DNA of 12,277 nt, from the NCBI GenBank assembly GCA_013360825.1, contig JABWAY010000109.1, positions 1 to 12,277 of the forward strand, in the 5' to 3' direction. The notes under the pieces are model-generated. The model saw only the letters and a program-made list of their open reading frames with translations. It was not told where the DNA came from and ran no database searches. Every line of letters starts with the position of its first letter. Position 1 is the first letter of the stretch. This document shows positions 6,316 to 12,277 of the stretch, in pieces. A program made the position numbers and the translations under genes. The stretch comes from Candidatus Brocadiia bacterium (GTDB lineage: Bacteria > Planctomycetota > MHYJ01 > WSZJ01).

Positions 6316-7709
6316 GGGCTCCCGCGGCGTTCGTCCTCGCGCTGGTGACGGCCGGTTGCGGCGCATCCCGAAGCGACCTGGAGGAACGGGCGCTCGCGCC
6401 GCTGGGGAAGCGTGCGGAGGCGTTCGACGCCGGCGCGGACGGGCTGGAGGGACTCGAGCGGGAATCCTATTACTGGCTTCTCTGGCGCAGCGCCCGCCGG
6501 CACGCCGTGGACGGGTCGCAGGCCGACGTCGTGGATGTGACCGCCATCGGCCCCGGGTTCCTGCGCCGTCGCGTCGAGCAGGCACGCGAGGCGCGACGGT
6601 GGCCCTGGGCCCCCGTGGACCAGGATGCCTGGCTTCGCGGAGTCCTGATGTACCGCGTGGCGACCGAGGAACTCAGCGACTGGCACGCCGAGTTCGCCGC
6701 GGATCGCCAGGTCCGATCCGATCTGGAGGCGCTCGCGGCCGGCTGGGACGCGGACCGGGAGGGGACGCTGCGCGCGGTGATTCACAGGTTGAACTCCGGC
6801 GTCGTCGCGGCCCGGACCGCGCCCAGACAGCGCGGCCTCCCCGACATGTCCCCCGGCGACTGCCTCGCGGAGGGCGGCGGCCGCCAGACCGACCTCGCCA
6901 TCGCGTCGATCTGCCTGCTCCGCACCTGGGGCGTTCCCGCCATCCTCCTCCGCGCCCCCGTGCTCGCGGGAGAACCCGGCGGCGATGTCTGGATCGGCAT
7001 CCTCGGCACCGACTGGTGGATCCGGCCGGGAGACGATGCCCCCCTCGACGACGCCTACTTCCGTTACCGCCGCTCCGGCCCCCTCCTCCCCAAGGTCTTC
7101 GCCTGCGCGGACCGCAACGAGTTCGGGCACCTCCTCGCCGCACGGAATTCGCTCTCGTTCAAGACGGCCTACAACTTCATCCTCATCCCGGCCGCCGATC
7201 TCACCGGAACTCTCCCCGGGACCGCCCGCGTCGTCCTCCCCGCGGAGTGGAAGTCCCCCGTCTTCCTCAGCACCTGGTCCGCCGGCGGCTGGCTGGAGGT
7301 CGCCCCGGGGATCCCGGACGGCAGAGGCGCCACGGACTTCGGCCCCTGCACCGCCGCCGACCTGCTCTACATGCCCACCGTCCCCGGCCCCCGGGGCATC
7401 CCCGCCCCCGCCGGCGATCCGTTCCTCCTCGCGCCCGACGGGACCCGCACCCTCCTCACACCGCGCGATGGCGCCGTCTCCTGGGAATGGAACCCGCCCG
7501 CCGACGCCCCGGCCGCCCGCCCTCACCTGTGGAAAGATGCGGTCTGGGTCCCCTGCGTCGTGGAACCCGTCGACGGAAAATCCACCGCCCGCGGCGCCCC
7601 GGGCGCCCTCTACCTCGTCATCCGCCCCGGACCGGAAAACGGCGGCATCGGAAAATTCTTCGGCCGCCCCTTCACCCTCGACCCGGACGGCCGCCACATC
7701 CCTCATTGA
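6312..7709 (+). CDS. Transglutaminase-like lipoprotein, active site apparently incomplete
   Basis: A 465-residue protein whose ATG overlaps the previous stop (ATGA). The N-terminus MRAPAAFVLALVTAGC is a lipoprotein signal with Cys16, though with Thr at lipobox -3. Residues 20-175 are helical. A transglutaminase/papain-like core follows: PGDC (Cys184), then a helix ending LLRTWGVPA (202-210), the counterpart of the usual LRALGIPV, and then GGDVWIGIL where family members have a His-Ser-Trp strand. After KVFA (261-264) come beta modules: DLTGTLP, SPVFLSTWSAGGWLEV and DLLYMPTVPG, matching the long C-terminal half seen in Bacteroidetes-type transglutaminase-domain proteins. The nucleophile Cys seems present, but the His position reads Gly-Asp. 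It may therefore be a binding or scaffold protein rather than an enzyme. It closes the three-gene plus-strand unit and converges on the M61 peptidase gene across 9 bases. From about 6830 the codons become strongly C-ending. Confidence 0.8.
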   Translation: MRAPAAFVLALVTAGCGASRSDLEERALAPLGKRAEAFDAGADGLEGLERESYYWLLWRSARRHAVDGSQADVVDVTAIGPGFLRRRVEQAREARRWPWAPVDQDAWLRGVLMYRVATEELSDWHAEFAADRQVRSDLEALAAGWDADREGTLRAVIHRLNSGVVAARTAPRQRGLPDMSPGDCLAEGGGRQTDLAIASICLLRTWGVPAILLRAPVLAGEPGGDVWIGILGTDWWIRPGDDAPLDDAYFRYRRSGPLLPKVFACADRNEFGHLLAARNSLSFKTAYNFILIPAADLTGTLPGTARVVLPAEWKSPVFLSTWSAGGWLEVAPGIPDGRGATDFGPCTAADLLYMPTVPGPRGIPAPAGDPFLLAPDGTRTLLTPRDGAVSWEWNPPADAPAARPHLWKDAVWVPCVVEPVDGKSTARGAPGALYLVIRPGPENGGIGKFFGRPFTLDPDGRHIPH

Positions 7710-7718
7710 CCCGGCCCG

Positions 7719-9461
7719 CTACTTCAGCCAGCCGTCCAGAAGCGCCTTCTGCTCCGGCGCGGGCTTCCCGGTCAGCTGCAACTGGTGCACGATCTTCTGC
7801 TTCGCCGCGAGCGTGACCGTCTTCTGAAGCATCCGCTCCCCGCGGAACAGCGTAAACGTCACCTCGTCCCCCGGCTTCCGTTTCGCGAGCCACTTGCCCC
7901 ACTCGCTGCCCCGGAGGCGCTGCCCCCCCGCGGCCAGCAGGATGTCCCCCTCGTCGATCTCCGCCTCCCCCGCAGGGCCGTCGTCGCGCACCCTCCGCAC
8001 GCGCACCAGGTCCTCCGCGATTCCCTGGATCTCGAGCCCCGGGTCGGCCTCCGTCGCATCGACCTTCGCCTCGTACGTGACGCCGAGCGGGGCGAGCAGC
8101 TCCGCATAGGGAAGCTCCTGTGTCCCGGAAACGTGCCGCGCGAAAAATTCCGCGAAGTCCGACCCCGACGCCTCATTCACGAACGCCAGCCAGTCGTCGT
8201 CCCCGTATCCGGCGTCCCGCGTCTTCTCGAGCGCCAGCCGCATCACGTCGTCCAGCGACCGTTTCCCCTCCGTCCGCCGGCGGATCGAGGCGTCGAGCGC
8301 GAGCCCCAGCAGGTGACCGCTCATGTAGTACGACACCTCCACGTCCTCGGAGTCGTCCGGGTCGAGCCAGGTGTGCCAGGACGCCATCTCCGGGCTCGTG
8401 ATCCGCCGCCCCGCCCGCCGCATCAGGTGGTTCAGCTCCTCCTGCACCTTCCCCAGGTACTCCTCCCGTTTCAGGATCCCGCCGCGCTCCATCGCCAGCC
8501 AGCCGTAGTAGTTCGTGAACCCCTCGTGCACCCAGAGATTCTTCGTCATCACCTCCTTCGAATAGTCGAACGGACCCAGCTGGGCCGGGCGGATCCGCTT
8601 CACGTTCCACAGATGAAAGAACTCATGCGAGACGATGAACAGGAACTGAACGTACTGGCCGCGGTCCGACAGCGCTTCGCCGTTGTGGACGATGGACGTG
8701 GAGTTCAGGTGTTCGAGGCCGCCGCCCCACCAGCGGGGAAAGTGGAGCAGGAAGACGTACCGCTTGTAGGGGGGAGGTCCCATGATGGCGAGCTGGGCTT
8801 CCACGATTTTCCGGATGTCCTCGACCATGACGGCGCGGTCGCAGGCGGGAGACTTGTGGATCACGACCTCATGGACGGCGCCGCCGGCCTCGAAGGTCCG
8901 GACGTCGATGTCCCCCATGAGGACGGGGGAGTCCACCAGGACGTCGTAGTCGGCGGCCCGCCAGGTGTCCTCGCCCGCCGGGTCGAGCCCGGTCGCCGTC
9001 TTCCAGCCCGGCAGCGGATGCAGGCGGAGGGTGACGGGGGATTTCGTGTGACCGACCGCGTACATGAACAGCCAGGTGCCGTGGAAGTAGGCGTGCTCGT
9101 CGGTGAGGTCCGATCCCGTGGGGGACAAGGAATGGGCGTAGGCCAGGTAGGAGACCTTCGCGGAGCGGACCCCGCCGGTCCGGACCCTCCAGGTCTGCTT
9201 GTCGGTCATCTCGAACGCCAGCGCGCGCCCGTCGTCGCCCCTGGCCGCGAATTCCCGGATGTTCTTCGCGTGGTTCTGCACCTTGTAGTACCCGGGGGTC
9301 CAGGCGGGCATGGCGAGGTCGAGGCTGTCCCCCTCGATTCCCGACAGCTCGATCGTCACGTGAAACAGGTGGGTGGTCGGCCGGGGCGTGCGGACGTCGT
9401 AGACGATGTCGAGGGCGAGCGAGGGGAGGGCCAGAAAAAGCGAGAGCAGCGCGGCTCGCAT
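7719..9461 (-). CDS. M61 family metallopeptidase with PDZ domain
   Basis: A 580-residue exported zinc peptidase of family M61 (glycyl-aminopeptidase-like). The start is the ATG at 9461, preceded by AGGAG at 9471-9467 with a 5-base spacer. The frame is open to 9542, but without a signal-like start. Residues 1-16 form a short Sec signal peptide (cleavage probably after SLA). The N-terminal beta domain (17-about 190) contains MPAWTPGYYK, a typical M61 signature. GGGLEH (246-251) plays the exopeptidase-motif role; HEFFH (279-283) supplies two zinc ligands and the general base, and Glu313 in WVHEGFTNYY is the third ligand, so the enzyme looks active. A PDZ domain spans about 475-550 (EIDEGDILLAAGG). 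It probably trims peptides in the periplasm. It lies 99 bases downstream of purE in the same direction, but has its own ribosome site. Codon choice switches near 8640, with the 3' half using G-ending codons. Confidence 0.95.
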   Translation of the reverse strand: MRAALLSLFLALPSLALDIVYDVRTPRPTTHLFHVTIELSGIEGDSLDLAMPAWTPGYYKVQNHAKNIREFAARGDDGRALAFEMTDKQTWRVRTGGVRSAKVSYLAYAHSLSPTGSDLTDEHAYFHGTWLFMYAVGHTKSPVTLRLHPLPGWKTATGLDPAGEDTWRAADYDVLVDSPVLMGDIDVRTFEAGGAVHEVVIHKSPACDRAVMVEDIRKIVEAQLAIMGPPPYKRYVFLLHFPRWWGGGLEHLNSTSIVHNGEALSDRGQYVQFLFIVSHEFFHLWNVKRIRPAQLGPFDYSKEVMTKNLWVHEGFTNYYGWLAMERGGILKREEYLGKVQEELNHLMRRAGRRITSPEMASWHTWLDPDDSEDVEVSYYMSGHLLGLALDASIRRRTEGKRSLDDVMRLALEKTRDAGYGDDDWLAFVNEASGSDFAEFFARHVSGTQELPYAELLAPLGVTYEAKVDATEADPGLEIQGIAEDLVRVRRVRDDGPAGEAEIDEGDILLAAGGQRLRGSEWGKWLAKRKPGDEVTFTLFRGERMLQKTVTLAAKQKIVHQLQLTGKPAPEQKALLDGWLK

Positions 9462-9534
9462 GGGGTCTCCTGGTCGGGGGATGACCCTGAGTGAAACGCA
9501 GGAAGGTCCGGGATGCAAGGGCAGACCCGGGTTG

Positions 9535-9549
9535 TAACGCACCGCGTTA
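9535..9549. repeat. Palindromic element TAACGC-ACC-GCGTTA
   Basis: Perfect 6-base inverted arms, TAACGC (9535-9540) and GCGTTA (9544-9549), separated by 3 bases. The element lies in the 99-base gap between the purE stop and the M61 start, about 75 bases upstream of the M61 ATG. Its size fits an operator half-site pair for a dimeric regulator. As RNA it would form a small hairpin without a T-run, so it is not a convincing terminator. The rest of the gap shows only the M61 ribosome site. Confidence 0.4.
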
Positions 9550-9560
9550 ATGGCGCTCTC

Positions 9561-10055
9561 CTACTGGCGGCGGGCGATCTCCGCATCCCGCGCCGCCAGC
9601 TTCGCGGCCGTCTTTTCGCGCTGCTGTTCCAGGGCCTTGCGCAGATCCGCATCCTCGAGCGCCAGCATCTGCACCGCCAGGATCGCCGCATTCCGCGCCC
9701 CGCCCACGGCCACTGTGGCCACCGGCATTCCGGGAGGCATCTGGACCGTCGAGAGAAGGGAGTCCAGCCCGTCCAGAATCCCGCCCTGGAGAGGGACGCC
9801 GATCACCGGGCGGGTCGTCCGCGCCGAAACGGCCCCCGCGAGGTGGGCGGCCATCCCGGCGCCGCAGATGAAAATCCTGCAGCCCCGGGTCTCGGCATCC
9901 TTGAGGAAGCTCTCGAGCGCGACCGGGGTCCGGTGGGCGGAGAGCACCCGGATCTCGTGGGCGATCCTGAATTCCGCGAGCGTCTCGGCGCCCTTCTTCA
10001 TGACATCGAGATCGCTGTCTGATCCCATGATGATGGCGACCTGGATCTTGTCCAT
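9561..10055 (-). CDS. purE: N5-carboxyaminoimidazole ribonucleotide mutase, class I
   Basis: A 164-residue cytoplasmic enzyme of de novo purine synthesis that moves the carboxyl group of N5-CAIR to give CAIR. The family signatures are complete: MGSDSD (10-15) for phosphate binding, SAHRTP (39-44) with catalytic His41, GAGMAAHLAG (65-74) lining the active site, and VIGVPLQGG followed by SLLSTVQMPPGMPVATVAVG. SAHRTP rather than SAHKT points to class I, which works with PurK. Length is normal for class I PurE, with a slightly longer helical Lys/Arg/Glu/Gln-rich tail. The start ATG at 10055 has a perfect AAGGAGG at 10071-10065, 9 bases away, indicating efficient translation. purK is not visible in the window: upstream is a divergent gene, and downstream is the M61 peptidase. 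It is divergent from the PD40 lipoprotein gene across a 120-base region carrying a candidate promoter. Confidence 0.97.
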   Translation of the reverse strand: MDKIQVAIIMGSDSDLDVMKKGAETLAEFRIAHEIRVLSAHRTPVALESFLKDAETRGCRIFICGAGMAAHLAGAVSARTTRPVIGVPLQGGILDGLDSLLSTVQMPPGMPVATVAVGGARNAAILAVQMLALEDADLRKALEQQREKTAAKLAARDAEIARRQ

Positions 10056-10103
10056 CGCGAGAGGCCTCCTTGAAGGGGACGCGGCTTCCGGCCGAGGGGG
10101 CGG

Positions 10104-10132
10104 ACGCTAGCGCCGCGAGTTCCGTGTGTCCA
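10104..10132 (-). promoter_or_regulatory. Candidate purE promoter
   Basis: On the minus strand TGGACA (10132-10127, five of six matches to TTGACA) is followed after exactly 17 bases by TAGCGT (10109-10104, three of six to TATAAT). The implied start near 10097 leaves a leader of about 40 bases containing the AAGGAGG site. Two short perfect palindromes adjoin it: CGCTAGCG at 10105-10112 overlaps the -10, and GCTTAAGC at 10133-10140 abuts the -35. Either could be an operator. Neither resembles the E. coli PurR box. Confidence 0.3.
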
Positions 10133-10140
10133 GCTTAAGC
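10133..10140. repeat. GCTTAAGC palindrome in divergent intergenic region
   Basis: A perfect 8-base palindrome, flanked by TCC and GGA so that the symmetry extends to 14 of 15 bases with one unpaired A at 10132. It lies between the divergent purE and PD40-lipoprotein starts. AT-rich palindromes are rare in this sequence, so it is a reasonable candidate regulator site for one or both genes. Low confidence without other copies to compare. Confidence 0.25.
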
Positions 10141-10175
10141 GGACCGCGGCATCCGTCCGATAAGGAGGCAGACCC

Positions 10176-11009
10176 ATGCGCCTCCCGATCGCCCTCGCCG
10201 TCCTCGCCGTCACGACCGGGTGCCACCCCGTGCCCCCGGCGACACTCCGCCCGGCCCCTCCGCGGAGCCCGGCGTTCGTCGACGGGGCGCCCCCTGTGAA
10301 CCCGACAGCTCCCTCCCGTGCGGTGTCCTCGGGAGGCGGGCGCGTGGCCTGGATGCAGGGAGCCGCCGTGGCGGTCCTCGAGGGCGGCGTCGTCACGCTC
10401 GTCGAACTCCCGGGCGAGGGCCTCCACGACGCCCGTCTCAGCCCGGACGGGCTCGCCCTGGCGGCCGTCACGGCCGGGAGGGAACTCGTCGTGTCACCCC
10501 TGCCGTGGACGACTCCCCGGCGCTACGGCATCGCCGCCGCCCCGGCCTGGTCTCCCGCCGGGGACCGGATCGCCTGCGAAAGCGGCGAGGGACTCTGGAT
10601 CGTCGAACTCGCCGGCGGAACCCGAACATGGCTGGGCCCCGGCACAGCCCCCGCCTGGTCCCCGGACGGCTCCCGCCTCGTGTTCACCCTCGGAACCCCC
10701 CCGTCTCTCTGGATCATGACCCACGAAGGCTCCGACCGGCGCCTCCTTCCGACCCGCCCCGATGTCCACACACCCGCCTGGAGCCCCGACGGCCGCTGGA
10801 TCGCCTTCGCAGCCTTCCACGACGGCCGCCCCGATGACCTCTGGGCCGTCGCCGCCGACGGCGCCTGCACCGTCCGCGTCACCTGGGATCCGCTCCCCGA
10901 GTCCGAGCCACACTGGGGGACCGGAGGCCTCCTGTGGTACACACGGACCCGCGGCGGGGTCCCGTCCCTCTGGACGTCCCGCGTCTCCAATCCGGAGTTG
11001 CTCCCATGA
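10176..11009 (+). CDS. PD40/TolB-like beta-propeller lipoprotein
   Basis: A 277-residue putative lipoprotein. The start ATG at 10176 has a perfect AAGGAGG at 10162-10168 with a 7-base spacer. The signal MRLPIALAVLAVTTGC ends at probable lipidated Cys16, followed by a Pro-rich linker to about 45. The rest is a small beta-propeller made of PD40/WD40-like repeats, with the hallmark PAWSPxGxR sequence at about 123-131, 159-167 and 199-207, a degenerate repeat near 86-92 (ARLSPDG) and another degenerate one near the C-terminus. TolB, the Tol-Pal propeller, is built of the same repeats but also has an N-terminal alpha/beta domain and is about 430 residues. This protein lacks that domain, although the next gene may encode a comparable fold separately. 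It probably mediates protein contacts in the periplasm. Its TGA overlaps the next ATG (ATGA). Confidence 0.85.
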   Translation: MRLPIALAVLAVTTGCHPVPPATLRPAPPRSPAFVDGAPPVNPTAPSRAVSSGGGRVAWMQGAAVAVLEGGVVTLVELPGEGLHDARLSPDGLALAAVTAGRELVVSPLPWTTPRRYGIAAAPAWSPAGDRIACESGEGLWIVELAGGTRTWLGPGTAPAWSPDGSRLVFTLGTPPSLWIMTHEGSDRRLLPTRPDVHTPAWSPDGRWIAFAAFHDGRPDDLWAVAADGACTVRVTWDPLPESEPHWGTGGLLWYTRTRGGVPSLWTSRVSNPELLP

Positions 11010-11722
11010 AACGCGCCCTCCCGTGCCTCGCCCTCGTGTTCGCCGGATGCGCGGGAGAACAGTACCGTCACCCGGAACCGAACCCGTTCTCACACGTCCG
11101 CAAAGTCGTCGTCGTCCCCGTCGGCGACGCTTCAGGCGACCGGCACTTCGACGCCATGAAGGCCGGAGACGCGCTCGCCTCCGAACTCCTCATGCACCCG
11201 GGCTTCACGGTCGTCCGGCCCGCCGAGGCGCTGGCAGCCGCGGCGGCGGGAGCCGGGGACCTGAGCACGATCGAGGGGTGCCTGGCGGTCGCCCGCGCCC
11301 TCGAGGCGGACGCCGTGCTCGTCGCGGACGTCACCGAGCAGGACGCCTACTACCCGCCCAGGACCACCGTCTCCGTGCAGTTCCTCGTCGTGCGCCCGCC
11401 CCTCGCGCCCGCCGGCGACCTCCAGCGCCATGTCGTCTCCGGCCGGCCCCTCGCCGTCAACCTCGCCACCGCCCCGCACGTGAACCAGGAATTCGAGGCG
11501 GTCCTCGACGGCAGCGACGACCGCGTCCGCGCCGCCGTCTCCAGCTGGGCCGCCGCACGGGTCGACGAAGAGTCCCCCTGGGAGGACGGCGAGGGCGTCC
11601 TCCGCGCCCGCGCCCCCTGGTGGCGCTTCGTCTGCGCCCGCCTCATCGACCGCCTCCTCGAGACGGAACTCGGAAGACAGGAACGCTCAAAACCCGCCTG
11701 GCGCAATCCGGAGCGCTCGTGA
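11006..11722 (+). CDS. Lipoprotein with possible TolB-N/CsgG/LpoB-like domain
   Basis: A 238-residue putative lipoprotein, start ATG overlapping the previous stop (ATGA). The signal MKRALPCLALVFAGC gives lipidated Cys15. Then comes an alpha/beta domain: VRKVVVVPVGDASGD (31-45, first strand and loop), a helix with GDALASELLMHPG, strand FTVVRP, a helical segment with IEGCLAVARALEADAVLVADVTE (89-111), and a strand VSVQFLVV. The order 'VVVVPV, helix, FTVVRP, long helix, ADAVLVADV' is that of the anticodon-binding-like fold shared by CsgG, LpoB and the TolB N-terminal domain, which usually act in the outer membrane or periplasm. The C-terminal third is Trp/Arg-rich and is not recognised. Fold assignment is by pattern only. 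Its TGA overlaps the GTG of the Xer recombinase gene (GTGA). Confidence 0.72.
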   Translation: MKRALPCLALVFAGCAGEQYRHPEPNPFSHVRKVVVVPVGDASGDRHFDAMKAGDALASELLMHPGFTVVRPAEALAAAAAGAGDLSTIEGCLAVARALEADAVLVADVTEQDAYYPPRTTVSVQFLVVRPPLAPAGDLQRHVVSGRPLAVNLATAPHVNQEFEAVLDGSDDRVRAAVSSWAAARVDEESPWEDGEGVLRARAPWWRFVCARLIDRLLETELGRQERSKPAWRNPERS

Positions 11723-12277
11723 CCTGGGACGAGGCGATCGACGGGTTTCTCGGCCACCTGCGCAGGCGGAACGTCTCGCCGGAGACCCTCCGCGCCTACG
11801 CCGGCGACCTCTCCGGCCTCGGCGAGGCGCTCGCCCGGCCCGACCCGGCGACCCTGGACCCGCTCCAGCTCCGCCGCTGGCTCGCCGGGCTGAGGGATGC
11901 GGACTACAAGAAGAGCTCGATCGCGCGAAAGCTCGCCTGCGCGCGGTCGCTCTGCCGGTGGCTTCACCGCGGCGGCGTTCTCACCGAGAATCCCGGGCGC
12001 GCCCTGCGCACGCCGCGACTGGAGCGGCGGCTGCCGACCTGCCTGAGCGAGGCGGAGGTGCTGGCGTTCCTGGAGGGTCCGAAGGGGGACGGGAAGTCGG
12101 CGCGGCGGGATCGGGCGATCCTGGAGACGTTCTACTCGACGGGCTGCCGCATCTCGGAGCTGGCCGGGCTTTCGCGCGGGGATGTCGATCTCGACGGGGG
12201 AGTGGTGCGGCTGCGGGGAAAGGGCCGCAAGGAGCGGCTCGCGGTTCTGGGCGGGCCGGCGCTGGCCGCGGTGCGGG
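11719..12277 (+). CDS. XerC/XerD-type tyrosine recombinase (3' truncated)
   Basis: The frame runs off the right edge, giving 186 residues of an expected 300 or so. The start is the GTG overlapping the previous stop (GTGA). Residues 1-85 form the N-terminal SAM-like core-binding domain (FLGHLRRRNVSPETLRAYAGDL is typical in pattern), ending with LCRWLHRGGVLTENPGRAL. The catalytic domain starts near 105 (LPTCLSEAEVLAFL). The first catalytic Arg is Arg144 in YSTGCRISELAGL, and the beta-hairpin Lys is Lys168 in GKGRKERL. The HxxR, His/Trp and Tyr parts of the active site lie beyond the window. The lack of an extra DNA-binding domain, together with the TGCRISEL and GKGRKER motifs, fits chromosome-dimer resolvase rather than phage or integron integrase. 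XerC cannot be told from XerD here. Codon choice moves from C-ending to G-ending near 11990. Confidence 0.93.
   Translation, partial: MTWDEAIDGFLGHLRRRNVSPETLRAYAGDLSGLGEALARPDPATLDPLQLRRWLAGLRDADYKKSSIARKLACARSLCRWLHRGGVLTENPGRALRTPRLERRLPTCLSEAEVLAFLEGPKGDGKSARRDRAILETFYSTGCRISELAGLSRGDVDLDGGVVRLRGKGRKERLAVLGGPALAAVR

Noticed and set aside
5095..6585. Minus-strand open frame opposite the RMD1-like gene
   Set aside because: High-GC shadow with no motif; the plus-strand gene has a tail anchor and coupled start and stop.
6201..7706. Long minus-strand open frame opposite the transglutaminase-like gene
   Set aside because: Gly/Ala/Glu-rich composition with no recognisable domain; the plus strand has a signal peptide and family motifs.
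7785..9494. Long plus-strand open frame antisense to the M61 peptidase
   Set aside because: It has Arg/Val/Leu-rich shadow composition, no motifs, and the opposite strand has a complete M61-PDZ protein with all zinc ligands.
9462..9542. Upstream extension of the M61 peptidase to an ATG at 9542
   Set aside because: The extension buries the signal peptide and ignores the AGGAG site that serves the ATG at 9461.
1..12277. CRISPR arrays, tRNA or rRNA genes, insertion sequences, toxin-antitoxin or phage-defence genes
   Set aside because: No regular repeats, cloverleaf-like runs, transposase motifs or defence domains were seen in any frame; the tyrosine recombinase fits a housekeeping Xer rather than an integrase.

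Overview
The window is a gene-dense stretch of a very GC-rich bacterial genome (about 70% G+C by eye) with ten protein genes, two of them cut by the window edges. I see no rRNA, tRNA, CRISPR array, insertion sequence or phage gene. Four genes have lipoprotein signals and one has a Sec-type signal peptide. Genes are packed with 1-4 base overlaps and 9-16 base convergent gaps. This fits a Gram-negative-type, free-living, probably uncultured bacterium. Planctomycetota, Acidobacteriota or Myxococcota are possible by gene style, but I cannot assign a phylum from sequence alone.

Layout. (1) 2-1063, plus: FIST-domain ligand-sensing protein, 5' end missing. (2) 1080-4389, minus: a cluster read in the order phosphodiesterase/pyrophosphatase-family lipoprotein, SDR oxidoreductase (stop and start fused as TGATG), then, after 92 bases containing a hairpin, a small lipoprotein with a carboxypeptidase-regulatory-like fold. 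(3) 4472-7709, plus: three tightly coupled genes (GTGA and ATGA overlaps) for a zinc-ribbon single-pass membrane protein, a tail-anchored RMD1/DUF155-like protein, and a transglutaminase-like lipoprotein whose catalytic His appears to be lost. (4) 7719-9461, minus: M61 metallopeptidase with a PDZ domain. (5) 9561-10055, minus: purE, class I N5-CAIR mutase. (6) 10176-12277, plus: PD40 beta-propeller lipoprotein, a lipoprotein with a possible TolB-N/CsgG/LpoB-like domain, and a XerC/XerD-type tyrosine recombinase cut by the right edge, again joined by ATGA and GTGA overlaps.

How the genes fit together. Only purE (purine synthesis) and the Xer recombinase (probably chromosome dimer resolution) have clear housekeeping roles. 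Most of the rest are envelope proteins: lipoproteins, an exported peptidase and membrane-anchored proteins. The best candidate for an undescribed functional unit is the plus-strand trio 4472-7709, whose genes are translationally coupled and all point to the membrane. This is inference from gene order and overlaps.

Two patterns cut across the genes. The divergent pair at 4389/4472 has a -10-like hexamer 7-9 bases before each start codon and no clear Shine-Dalgarno sequence, suggesting leaderless mRNAs, while other genes have textbook AAGGAGG or GGAG sites. Also, blocks of roughly 0.8-1.8 kb are strongly C-rich on the plus strand regardless of gene direction, with sharp edges inside genes.
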